A DNA stretch of 64,000 nt from Paramyrothecium sp. XJ0827 (taxonomy: Eukaryota > Ascomycota > Sordariomycetes > Hypocreales > Stachybotryaceae): the NCBI GenBank assembly GCA_020881915.1, contig JAJFPB010000010.1:1240001-1304000 (forward strand), written 5' to 3'. Shown one piece after another: positions 33,639 to 44,501 of the stretch. The translations under genes and the position numbers were made by a program. Within the stretch, counting starts at the first letter, position 1. Each line of letters starts with the position of its first letter. The notes under the pieces were generated by a model. That model was not told where the DNA came from and searched no databases. It worked only from the letters and a program-made list of their open reading frames with translations.

Positions 33639-36600
33639 ATGTCGACCAAGAATAAAGAAGATGAAAAAGAACTACAAGAACTTATTCAATCCTTTCGCAT
33701 CAAATTCCGACCAGACATAGAACCGGAAGCATGGCCATCAGTGCATAAAAAGCATTTCAAAAACATCACCTCTCTGGGCGAAACTCAATACTTCCCATGG
33801 AAGACTGATACAACGAGCGAGAAATGGGTAAACCAACACTGGAAGATCAAGACGCGAAAACGAGTCGACAACATTGTAGCAACCGCAAGGGAATGCCGTG
33901 ATAATGAAGTAAATGAGAGAACCTGGCGAAGTCATATTGAGCCAGATGTCTACAAGAGGTTTTCGAAGGACGTGCTATGGTGAGATCTCAGTTTGTTTTT
34001 TTCAGCTTGTATGTCTGATTTGGGCCTGGGTCTGATCGTCTAGCCAGCCTTCGATGTAGCAAAACGACGGTGGAGGTCGGAGATCGACCCTCTTATTGCT
34101 TGCGATGAAACGTTTGCAACAAGTTCGCATGTTATGGAGGATTCATGTTCTTGCAATCGCGATGGACCAGACGCGTAAGTCTTGCACCGATCTCATCAGT
34201 CCAATGATTAATTGCCAGAAGCCAAGAGTCTGGCCCTACAAAGTTGTTTGGGATGAGGGAGGAGGTTTACATTATGATCAAATCTGGAGAGAAGCCCCCC
34301 CAAAAAGGTCGGAAGAAACTGGCGCCAGACAAGATAATTGCATTGAAAGTGGTTGGAAAGTTGGGAAACTGCCTGCGCGCAACGAGCCTAAAAGATGGGA
34401 TGCCCGGACAGACATTTGAAACTCGCTTCAGGACCAGTCTGTGTCCGTTCGAAAAGCATCCCCTAGTGTTCCCTTTCCTCGTGGGGGAATCAAAGACGGA
34501 AAGTAACCCAGCCACATTTGGCAAGATTGCTAATCAAGTTGCAATTGCTGTCAAGAACTCTCTTGACATCCAATGTGGGTTGCGTGAGGAGGCTGGAACT
34601 AAAAGCACTTGGGTTGCAGGGCCTTTGATCTGGTGCATCTCGCATCGCGGTCCAGATTGGAGAGTTAGTGCTGGCTACATGAGTGAGAGCAAGAAGTATA
34701 AAATCGTAAGTCTTGCCTCGCTCGTCTCTTCATTCTCTTCATTCTAAAATTATTCTGAAAAGGAGGTTTCAACTTTGTGGCACGGCTTGATCACAGACTT
34801 CAGTGGGGCGTTGCAACTGGTATTGATCATGGATTACATCTGTGACTGGGCGAGATACATACACCGAGAGGCCGTTATTAGAGAGCTGGAAGCTATGAGG
34901 CTTCCGTCCATTGAAGACCTCAGCGAAAGCCTTTCATCAACAACAATAACAGTACCTGCTTATCGCGACCACAGAAAGGGGTTTAGGCCAATCTCACTCA
35001 CATTCAGCCCTGAAAGGCCAATTTCACTATTATCCAGTCCTGAAAGGCCAATCTCACTATTATCCAGCCTTGAAAGGCCAATCTCACTATTATCCAGCCT
35101 TGAAAGGCCAATCTCACTATTATCCAGCCCTGAAAGGCCAATCTCACTATCATCCAGCCCTAACAGGCCCACCACCATGAGGGTGGCTCTCACAGCCGCA
35201 ACACCAAGGAGGTTAGAACATGTGGCCATCTAGAACAATCCGACACAGACTTGTTATGTACCACACCGGGATACACTTCGGCAGTACGATACAGAGGAAG
35301 TGGCTGTTCGCAATCCTAGATTTATCACGTCACGGTTGGCGGAGCTCTACATGACAAGCACCAACTTCACCGAAATTGTTGGCTGTGTGAACCAGTCTAA
35401 TGGAAGAAAGTCATCAAGCTATCTGAAAAAGATACTCGAGGAACTGGAGAACGGAAACCCGCTCTACATGACTCGATCGGCGCTAGGCCACATCGGAAGT
35501 GCTTGGACTGGACGGCAACGCGACATAAGAGACGATGAAAACCCCGACGAACTTTTCCAGGTTTTATTAACAGTGTCATACTATGTAGGGCTGGATTGGG
35601 ATCTCGTTCGTGAGATTTGCTACTTTGCCATCTCCAAAGAGGCAAAGGAGCTTCTGAAAGAGGAGGTGTGGGAAAGGCGACGAACTTCCTTGAGGAGGAA
35701 GGCAGCACGGGAGTTTCCAGGCGACATATCAATGCTCGACTACTCCTTGGAGGATATCCAACAATTGGTTCAGGCTTTCCAAGGAGGGACCGCTCATGAC
35801 CAGTTGTCGCATTGTTTGAATCGATTGTCTTTGAGGCTCCATCTCGGTTCTCCAGACAGTCAGTACTTCGCCACAGGCTCGACGGCAGATCTTGGATTCA
35901 CGTGGGGCTCCAGACAATGCTTCCTTTCCCCAGTGGCACCGGTTTTATCCCATCAATTCAACTGGGCACTCCAGACCTACGATGAAACCGTTCGCAATAC
36001 GTCTGCCGCAAATATTTTACGCGTCTCAACACGTTTCGATAGCCAATCACTATTTGTGAGGAACAGCCAAGGTGTGGAAGTAAGCAGCGACTTCGCGAAT
36101 CAAACTGCGATACTAGCTCAGGCTGAGAGCTCCTCCGATACTACAGACAGCTATCGTTCATGTGGATTATGTATCTACGTCCTCAACAGGGACAACTTGA
36201 CTAATTTCGCAAATGACCTCGTGCGCGGCAGGTCAAGATTCCGACATTGCATGGAAACGAAGCGATTGGACCACGAATCTGATGACGAGTTCAGATGGAA
36301 TGTGAAGTCTGTCGACAAAGGCGCGGTTCCAATACCTGCGAACCTCCAGCTGCTCGTCAAGCACCTCGCTGCAAACTTGAGCCGAAATCATGGGGAGGTG
36401 TCGATATCTCCCAGTCCAGTCAGACGCCAGGACCAAAAGTCGCAAATCGTCCCAATCATTACAAAACTGGGAATTATGAACGGCGACGAAGATGAATCCG
36501 AGACAGAAACAGTGAGGGGTGTACAGAATGATGACGATTATGTACAAGATGATGAGAGCGAAGGTGAAGATGAAGAAGATTACCAGGATGATGAGGATGA

Positions 36601-36688
36601 GGAAGACGAGGAAGACGAGTTTGACGAAGACGGGGATGGTCTAGATGGTAGTGAAACAAGACGAGGAGGATGGATTGTAAGAGGATGA
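33639..36688 (+). CDS. PD-(D/E)XK nuclease-like fungal protein, frame uncertain
   Basis: Matches, by pattern, a large uncharacterised fungal family with a PD-(D/E)XK nuclease-like core. Best exons: 33639-33979, about 34076-34174, 34219-34705 and 34763 onward. The core shows LVFPFLVGESKTES (the ESK triplet is the E-X-K signature), then QVAIAVKNSLDIQCG, GPLIWCISHRGPDWRVSAGY and GALQLVLIMDYICDWARYIH. After a 10-residue repeat block (ERPISLLSSP units) the frame meets a TAG at 35231 but continues in the same frame to 36688, where the family-like C-terminal part (TSRLAELYMTSTNFTEIVG) and a very acidic tail follow. A 51-nt in-frame intron (GTGGCT to CTAG, 35183-35233) would remove the stop; otherwise this is a nonsense mutation. 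The first intron's acceptor is also unsure: the frame-keeping choice ends in GAG. Function unknown; not a transposase by any motif seen. Confidence 0.65.
34981..35170 (+). repeat. 30-bp coding minisatellite
   Basis: About six units of 30 bases with core TGAAAGGCCAATCTCACTAT, register at 35011, 35041, 35071, 35101 and 35131, flanked by diverged copies. Each unit adds ten residues (SPERPISLLS). The central copies differ at one or two bases, so the array is recent or being homogenised. Confidence 0.9.
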
Positions 36689-37612
36689 GGAGGCCGATGA
36701 GGATCATAGAAATGTTGAGGATCAAGCGAGTGAAAGTATCATCATCCATCATTGTCTGTTTGATAGAATTTCTGCGGAGGCACAGGAAAAGCTGCAAGTA
36801 AAGGGGACGAGAAAGTTCGTAGAAAAGAATACCATTTAATTCTTTGTTGAAATTTACGTCCAGAATCCTCCTCTATTAGAATTCGGAACAATGTAATACT
36901 ACTGCTCCGGCTTAGCTTACTCCAGGCCGTATGAAAGCTTACAATCACAATGGTGCTACGAGATATCTAAGAGGAGAGAAATGATGGCACCAGTGACAAT
37001 TCATCAACCCAGGTCTTCTAACTGCTATCCTCCCTCAAAACATGACTTTTCAGGCGGAGCTTCAAGCAGCGAGTGCATTGAGGCAGCAGTTGAAATTCTC
37101 TAGCGCATAGACACTGACTTCATAGTCTCGTCAAATTGCATGGCAAGACGTTGTCCTACGAACCGCCTTGTTGTTCGATCCGACACATACCTGACATCCT
37201 TGACTTGCTATTCCTTACTTGGGAGGTGGGGGGGGGGAGAGGTTGAAGGCCAATCATCCCTCACTTCAAAACCCGCTCAGTGATCCCAGTTCTAGCCAAC
37301 TGACTGCTGTACCAAGCTCGGGATAACGGAGTCAACCCAAACAATGGGGAACTGGTGAATTAGAACTGAAACTACTGGACCCAGGGTTTGAACTCCTCCT
37401 ATTTGCCTTCATAGCAAGACTCGTCAGTCGTGGTGAGGACATTACCAATTCGCTGCATTTTCATATACTCCAAAAAGGACAAAGAATAATACAGTTTTCT
37501 TGTAAGCCATAATATATTGCTATTTCTTCGAAATTCAGGAACAAGAATGCTTCAAAACGGCCCAGACTTCTAGTCTCAACCTCGAAAGTAGACGCTCCTT
37601 GCCAACTTTGCG
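36689..37612. other. Spacer without genes
   Basis: No supported gene. It includes a run of nine G at about 37231 and ordinary AT/GC-mixed sequence between convergent genes. Confidence 0.5.
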
Positions 37613-39236
37613 CTAACCGAAATACAAAGAAACGGGGAGTTGATGATACATCTGGTAATCAAAGTCAATCGACCACTCTAGCACGAAAACCTTTGTCAAA
37701 GCGACGATAGCTTCGGAATCAAGTCCTCCTTCTTTGCTCTTCCCCGGCTCTCTCCAGAAGGTGACCTCATCAAGGGCCGAGAGGTTCCAGTCCCCGAGCA
37801 TCGCCAACACAATGTCAGCCACGACCCGCACGGCGTCGCCAGAGTTTCCCTTCCCGGCTAGTACGGCGGATGAAGCCATGTTGCCCATGGTAGTTCGGAC
37901 AAAGTCTGGGTTCCAGCCACGTTCGTAGAAGAGATGTGGTTTCTCTGATACAAACTTGCTGAGGTGACCGGCAAGCTCGGCTCGATGCACGTCCATGAGC
38001 GGCTTTGCATACGCAGCTAAAATGTCGCGCAGCCCTCGATGAATACTCCACGACAGGGTTGTCCAGGGCAAACAGTCGAGTGCGTGTTTGATTAGAAATT
38101 CTTCCTTTGGGCCGATGACCATTTTGACCCTCTGCAATTTGTCCGTGCTCGGCAAATCAAGCACGAGCATATCAGTAGCAACTTCATCGATAGAACGGGC
38201 TTGCATAAAGTCGACCTCTATGGCCTGGCCACCAAGCATGTTGTCTGCAAGATGTTAATTATTGTCCATGCGTACAAATCAAGGCAGAAAGCCAAGTAAT
38301 TTGACGACCAGAAGTGTTCACTCACACAGATGCCTTGAACCATGTGCATTCTGGAATCCAGAAGGAGCATGCTCCAACACATAAGAACCTGGGGGTTTGC
38401 GACCACAAAAGGCGATGTGCAAGTTGGACGCAGATCCTTTGATAACCCCACAGGCCATTTGACAGGCGCGGTCCACCCTATGCACAAAGGAGCGAGGAAA
38501 GACTTCCGACTCTCCAATGGAATCATGGGGTACAAACTTTACAAAGGCGTCTTTGGCTATCGGCCAAGTTATATCTGATATCAGGTCAGTCCCCATCTTT
38601 GAACAGCGTCAAGGTCGACGTACACCACTGCCCGCAGTATGATGCGAAGCCTGCGCGGTAGCCTACCGCCTCGCTGTACTTGAAGACCGGGCGGCCATTG
38701 GTGGTGACGAGCATTGTTATCAGAGTTGATCTCGAAATCTTGACGCATGCTGTGTCCTCGAGACACCGCACCAGGGGTGTCTGTTCGAGGAAATTCCACC
38801 CAGTGCTGTGCAGGGCCATGGTGGCCGTGTTCGTCTTGACCGGATACAAGCCATCCTCGTCAGCGCCATCCGTTTCCTTGAGCGTCGGGTTCAACGTCGG
38901 CTCCTCCGAGTTGAACATGCCCAGGAGTATACTCCAGCTGGCGGAGCCAGTGGGAGCCAGAGGAATGCGCGTTATGTGGATCGTCTTGTGTCCACAGAAG
39001 CCATTATCTAGCCCGTTGGCGTGAATGGCCGGTCCCAGAGGTGGTGGTTTCGCAACGACCCACCATGGAAACCGCTTCTGTCGGCGGAACCAGATACCCA
39101 AATATTTGTAGTTGCGGGTTGAATGGAAGGGGTCCATTTTGTTATTTATCTCTGATGCCTGCGTTACGAGGCCCGCGAGACCGACTGTCGTCACCACAAG
39201 GGACAGCCATGTTGCGGTCTGCGACGCTTCTTCCAT
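37613..39236 (-). CDS. Uncharacterised fungal protein with N-terminal hydrophobic segment
   Basis: I do not recognise a characterised family. Exons (minus order) 38624-39236, 38326-38574 and 37613-38244 join with good GTACGT/ATCAG and GTGAGT/TGCAG signals and consistent phase into 497 residues. The start MEEASQTATW at 39236 is the first ATG. Residues 9-25 are hydrophobic (WLSLVVTTVGLAGLV), perhaps one membrane anchor. The segment DPFHSTRNYKYLGIWFRR and WWVVAKPPPLGP, then WSILLGMFNSEEP, has the look of a conserved fungal domain seen in unnamed proteins; that similarity is from memory of pattern only. The C-terminal half is predicted helical, without catalytic motifs I can name. Neighbours give no functional hint. 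Confidence 0.75.
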
Positions 39237-40858
39237 CTTTGCGGCTGTAAGATCGTCCGCTTCTACAATGTAGGTGGCTCGGATCACAGCTACAATATAT
39301 GATTCTCGTACGTGTTTTCAACACGTTGGAAATGTGAGCGACTTGAAACAGCGGTGATTGAATCACGTCACATGCACCTGCAGGATTCAGGTTGCATAAG
39401 CTGAACCAACAAGGCTGTTGCCTGTCGCAGTGCAAGGATTGGCCAACACAGCGAATATCTTGATAGGCTATTGGATGCGGTACGAGGATATGAGCCTTGT
39501 CAAATTCGGTGCTTACTTGTTTTCACTCTTGTCTTTGGCGACCTGATTTTTCCATTTCCTTTCTCATCGTCGGCAACACAACTGTAAAGTTGATGTCGAT
39601 CACGGAACGCAACGTGCTATAAATGAATGGGGGTTCCACAAAGGTACAGCAAACATCGTCAGGCCAAAAACGTACGATTTCTGAATCACTGATTTGAGGG
39701 GTACATTTACGAGCAAACGCAATTAGTTGCCCGGCGACACCGAACTCATTAAATTGATACAGAAAATCGCTTGAAGAGCTGGTGTATCCTCGACTTGGGT
39801 TTGACGTCTTTTGTGAAGGATGAATGCGATGCAATCCCACGGCATCTGAAAAGGCCCCATTGTTAGCGGCCCCAATGACTCCCGCTTCTATCCGGATATG
39901 ATTCAAATTTGTAATCAACAGATCCTCTCACAGAAGTCCGAATTGTCCCACACAATCCCGGCTCAGGAGAATGACTGAGAGATGGAGAAGTGAGGGCTGG
40001 TCAAAGGCCGTTTGGGCTTAGGGCACATAGCCAACGACAGCGTACTGATGCCCGTCACCAGTCGCCGCGTGGTTCTACGTCCGTGTAAGGTGCCGAGGTT
40101 CTGGGAGAGCTTTGGAGTCAATCTTCTGCTGGATCATGGTCCTATGGAGATCGAGCAACCACCATGGAAAGGACAGTGGTTATGAAAGTGCCAGGAACGT
40201 AAACCGCGCAGATTTCCAAACCTAATGGATGTACTGGAGGACCCAAGATTGCACGTTTTTGAAGTGACTTCATGTGTTTGAAAAACCTTTCTGGCACGAT
40301 GTTGGCGAATCGAACTACTTATCATTACAATATGTCTCCGATGCACATTCTTTTGAGATTCCTCTACACGCGGTTTCCAGGCCCGGGATGACACTGGCCC
40401 ACTAACATCAATATCTGGACGTAGGGATACGTCAGAAGAACAATCATATAACCCCTGAACGCAGGAACTTACTTTATGGGGCCTTCTGCGCCGCCAAGAC
40501 AAAGAGATACCCCAGCCACTGTTTGTTCACGGACTTAGGAGTTAGTGCTGACCAACTGACAATTGACAATTGATCCAGCTTTAGTCAGTAGACCGCTGTC
40601 TTCCATATCTTTTCATATCAGGAATGGGCCACGGCTTTACCGGCTTCATAGAGCAGGACTTGTGTCCATGTCGCAGAACTTGTGGTCAGTAACAAGACAC
40701 AACATGCTTGGCAGTTTCGCGGGCAACCCGAAACATGATCCTTCGGTCTGTTAGAACAGATTACTGGTTTGCCACGACCCCAGAAGAAATCATTGTATTT
40801 CTCAAATCTAAGCCATGTACGCTTCGCTAATTGACCATCTATAATTCCAAACCCAAGC
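39237..40858. other. 1.6-kb spacer
   Basis: No firm gene. A minus-strand frame at 39523-39918 (131 codons) lacks an ATG and resembles nothing I know; it could be a fragment of a lost gene. The rest has only short frames. Confidence 0.4.
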
Positions 40859-42423
40859 TCAGAGGCGAGGCCGAGGCGTGCCCGCCTGAACCACCTCCGC
40901 AGCGGCGGCCTCAGCTTCCGCGTTGAGCCTCCGCCACATGTCCTTGCGCAGCTCGTGGCCGTCCATGAAGGCCCGGTACCACTCGCGCTTGAACCGGGGC
41001 AGCTTCCTCCCCACGCCGGGCTCGCCCTCGCCGGCCAGCCGCCGCACCGTCTCGAAGTAGTCCTCAAAGTCCGGGAAGACAAGCGCGAACTTGGGCCCGT
41101 CCCCGCGGAGCTTGATGCGCTCCTCCTCCCATGCGCGCATCTCCTCGACGCTGGGCAGGGCCGCGCGGTTGGCCAGCAGCCGCGCCGCGTACACGGCCTG
41201 CCACTCGAAGATCTTGAAGGTGAAGCCGGCGTTGACGGCGCCGACGAAGAGCAGCGTCGGGTCCTTCTGCCACACGACGTGCTGGTACAAGTCCGGGACG
41301 CGGTTGTTCCGCGTCGGGACATCGGGAAGGAAAGGTAAAGTCCAGGTATAGCCCGTGCCGAAAATGATGTAGTCCACGTCGGGTATGGTGCTTCCGTCTA
41401 CCAGGTGCAGTGCACGGCCCGAAATGCGTGCTATCGTGGGCTGTCTCTGGATGCCCGGGTGGTGGAAAGCCACATCGCCAAAGTAGCCGTTGGCCGTGTG
41501 TCCAATAATGACAGAATGGACGGGTGCTTGTGCGGTTCCGACAAGGTCATACGAGATGTCTGCAGCAGAAACGCTGGCTCCCGCGACGACCACACGCTGC
41601 AATGAGGGTTAATCACGATGAACCCACGAGACTTCCGTTGCCGCTTACCTTGCCCTTGAATTGATCCCTTCCGCGGAAGTGTTTGCTGTGAAGTACACTC
41701 CCCGGCCGGGACTTCTCAAACTCCTCCAAGCCGTCAATCTTGGGGATATACGGCACCGAGTAATGACCGCTGGCGACGACCACGGCGTCGAACGTCTCAA
41801 CCCACCAGTAATCCTGGTCCTTTCCTTCCTTGCGCAGCGTGAGTTTCCACTCGTCGCCTACCTTTTCCGCCCGCTCCACCGTCGTGCTGTACGAGATCAG
41901 GTCCCCGTAGCCCTTGCGCTCAATCAGGTCCTTGATGTAGCGCCTGATGACGTGCCAGTGGCGGAACGGCGAGGAATGGCCGTGCAGCGCAATGGTGCGC
42001 TCGCTGAGTTCCTCTGGGATGGGCTCCTGGGTGAAGGACATGGTGGAATGGTCCACGTTGGTCTCCAGGTAGGGATAGATGGACGACTCGGTGAAACGCG
42101 GCTGCTCCGACTTGGGCAGCAGGGTTGGAAGCCGTTCAGGGACGAGCAGTGGCACGTCGGCTGTTCTGTTAGCCAGGGCCTCAAAATTGACGAGTGTTGA
42201 TGGAGGACTGGAATCTCCAATCCTGTCGTTTTGAGTGTTAGCCGCATCCAGTCTGGACAGCAAGTTGAACAAAGCACACATACCAGCACCCGCCGGGCCC
42301 TTCACGGCGCTCAAACACGCGGATGAGGTCAAACGCCTTTTCCTGAGCGAGCGCATCTATGGCAATTGCACCCGCCGGGCCCGTCCCAATAACGGCGACC
42401 CGCTTCACCGCCACGGGAGCCAT
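40859..42423 (-). CDS. Flavin-containing monooxygenase
   Basis: Predicted FAD/NADPH monooxygenase of 483 residues that oxygenates soft nucleophiles (N or S) or works in specialised metabolism. Exons (minus order) 42284-42423, 41649-42222 and 40859-41596, phases 2 and 0. The FAD-binding motif GTGPAG is at 13-18 and the NADPH-binding motif GASVSAAD at 244-251. The segment KHFRGRDQFKGK before it occupies the place of the FMO fingerprint, and FGTGYTWTLPFLP matches the conserved ATGY-type motif. The C-terminus is Ala/Glu-rich. The ATG at 42423 immediately precedes the Rossmann fold, so the start is secure. The same-strand GT8 gene lies 640 bases upstream; a joint function is not implied. Confidence 0.93.
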
Positions 42424-43063
42424 GATGTCTCTTACAGGAGGGTGGTAAAAAAAACCCGGCCGCGCCCTAGAAATTAAGAGATGGGGAGGAGTTGGTCAAG
42501 GAAGGGGGAAAAAAGGGCGAGGAACGTTGTATAAAGCAGTACAACGCCGAAGAGTCGCGGCAATCCTCGGTTCGTTAGACCGAGATTGGGGGTCGTGGCA
42601 ACCTGCAGAGATCGACCCTTGATAAATTTATTGAAAATCCTCCGCTACGATCTAGCCACTGGGAACATGCTGTAGCGTTTGCTTTATGGCCGATAAGTTT
42701 GTGGGTCTGGGCGATGAGAATTGCAGCACTTGGCAGCCCTAGCACGCCATAGGCAGGATGCAACCTCCCGAACCACAGCCATAACCACAACTTATAGCCG
42801 CAACTGCAACTGCTACTATAAACACAACCACATGTCAACACCGTCAACTAATAACAACTGTTTCAATTCGCCTTAAAGCAACTGGTATCTTAGTCTTTCC
42901 TTTCCCCATACTGGGACCGTGACGACCTTTGTACAAAGCAAATGCATCCCCGTGTCTCCGCAACAAAAGGACTATACTTCAATCAAGTGAACAATACCAT
43001 CAGTACCGTGGGTGATAGGAGAGAATTCAAGACCTGGCAACACCTCATTCGACAAGACCGGAC

Positions 43064-44122
43064 CTAATATCCATCGTCGGGAACACCGCCCGCCTTCTCG
43101 GCCGCTTTCCTCTCCCGGTTCATGTCCACCCACCACCTGTTGGGCTCATCCGTCCCCGTCCACTCGCCGTTCTCGTCCATCTCATTCCAGGGTTTGGGGT
43201 TCAGGATGTAGTGCACGCACTTGACCTGGTCGTCCCGCCATATCGCATCGTGAACGCCCTTCCAGCGCAGCGTCTTGAGCGCATTGTACACGTACGGCAG
43301 AGCCACCCAGCGGCCCCGGTAGAGGTCCGACAGGAGCGACTGGTCCGCAAAGTCCATGTTCGCGGCCTCGGCCTCCATGTATGCTATGATCTGGTCGTAG
43401 AGCACCTTCGAAGGGTTGACCACCTGTAGCCCGCCGTTCATGAAACCGAGTGGCCCAACAGAAGGGTCGATGCCCTCGGTCTGGGCCGCTTCCGGGTCGC
43501 CGTGCTGGTGAGTGAGAGCGCAGTTTTCCGGAACCCAATCCTTTGGGTAGTGAGGAAACTTGCGAGGGTTGCAGACGCAAGCATGCGCTGCAGCGAAGAC
43601 ACGCTTGCTGGTCTCTCGGTCCCCGTTCTCGCTCACAGCCGGAGGATCAAGCTCCAGCTCCATGAGCTCATCCATGTTCCGTCGCACAAGCATGTCCGCA
43701 TCAAGCTGGACGACGCGGTCGTAGTCGGTCAAGGAGAAAGGGGTCAGCTTGGTCCAGCAGTCGTAGAATCGAGGGTCATTGCTGTAGTCCTTGCTCTTCG
43801 TCGGAATGACGTAGGGGATGCGTCGACAGGCGATGCCACGCGCTCGCAAGGCTGCGCGGCCTTGCTCGGGAAATGTGTCGGTGTAGAGGACGAGAAGGCT
43901 GTAGGCAGATTTGACTTGGCGCAGGGAGAACTCCAGGGTCAGGAGCCCGGACAGATAGTCCAGGTTCGTGATGAGGGTGGTCCAGACAGCTGAAAGGCGA
44001 GTTAGATTGTGCCATGATGCCGAGGGTATCGCACAATGTGCAGACACTGCCTAGACAAAACTCTATTGCTGGGGGGCATCAATACCTTTGTCTGCGCCAA
44101 CGGTTTGCTTGCGAATTGCCAT
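43064..44122 (-). CDS. Glycosyltransferase family 8 protein
   Basis: Predicted retaining glycosyltransferase of the glycogenin/galactinol synthase type, 320 residues. A 37-nt first exon (44086-44122, MAIRKQTVGADK) joins the main exon 43064-43989 through a 96-nt GTATTG...TTTCAG intron to give AVWTTLITNLDYLSGLL, the family's first strand. The metal-binding DxD is DAD at 109-111 (VVQLDADMLV). Further motifs are GFMNGGLQVVNP, DQSLLSDLYRGRW and VKCVHYILNPKPW, the last carrying the conserved His. No signal peptide or membrane segment, so it is likely cytosolic. Acceptor is not predictable; the Tyr self-glucosylation site of glycogenin cannot be assigned. Confidence 0.92.
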
Positions 44123-44344
44123 TGCCAAGTTCCAGCCAGGCCCGGCGACTGGCGATGTCGACACAATGATGTTTACTCAAGACATGGGAACGCACGACAT
44201 CGCCGTCCTGGCGGGAGACCCAAGATATCGCGCAACGACGACGGCTTGGCGGATCGTTCGGTGGAAACCATCGGTAGCGCGATCTTGCGGCCTCTTTCAA
44301 GATGGCAGCGACAAAGCAATCGCAGGCGCCATGGCTGGAACCTT

Positions 44345-44501
44345 GATTAGCGGAAGATGTGGGACCTCAGTTCCAGCAACAACTGCGCGATCGTGGGCGC
44401 GATCGTTGACACTTGTGAGATTAGCGGAAGATGTGGATTCTACCGGAGCCCGGCGATGGATGGATCGAGAACGGCACGCTTTGCATTTGTATTAGCGGAA
44501 G
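44345..44501 (+). repeat. Short dispersed repeat, ATTAGCGGAAG core
   Basis: An 18-base word, GATTAGCGGAAGATGTGG, occurs exactly at 44345-44362 and 44419-44436, and its first 11 shared bases (ATTAGCGGAAG) again at 44491-44501. Spacing is 74 and 72 bases, not a multiple of three, and the intervening sequence is not obviously repeated. Confidence 0.6.

Noticed and set aside
37261..37420. Sequence with tRNA-like words on both strands (GGTTTGAACTCC)
   Set aside because: Arms do not fold and no acceptor stem exists.
39523..39918. 131-codon minus-strand frame
   Set aside because: Lacks an ATG and matches nothing I know; kept only as a possible fragment in the spacer note.
40859..44122. Flavin monooxygenase and GT8 gene as part of a biosynthetic cluster
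   Set aside because: No backbone enzyme (PKS, NRPS, terpene synthase), transporter or cluster regulator is present in the window.
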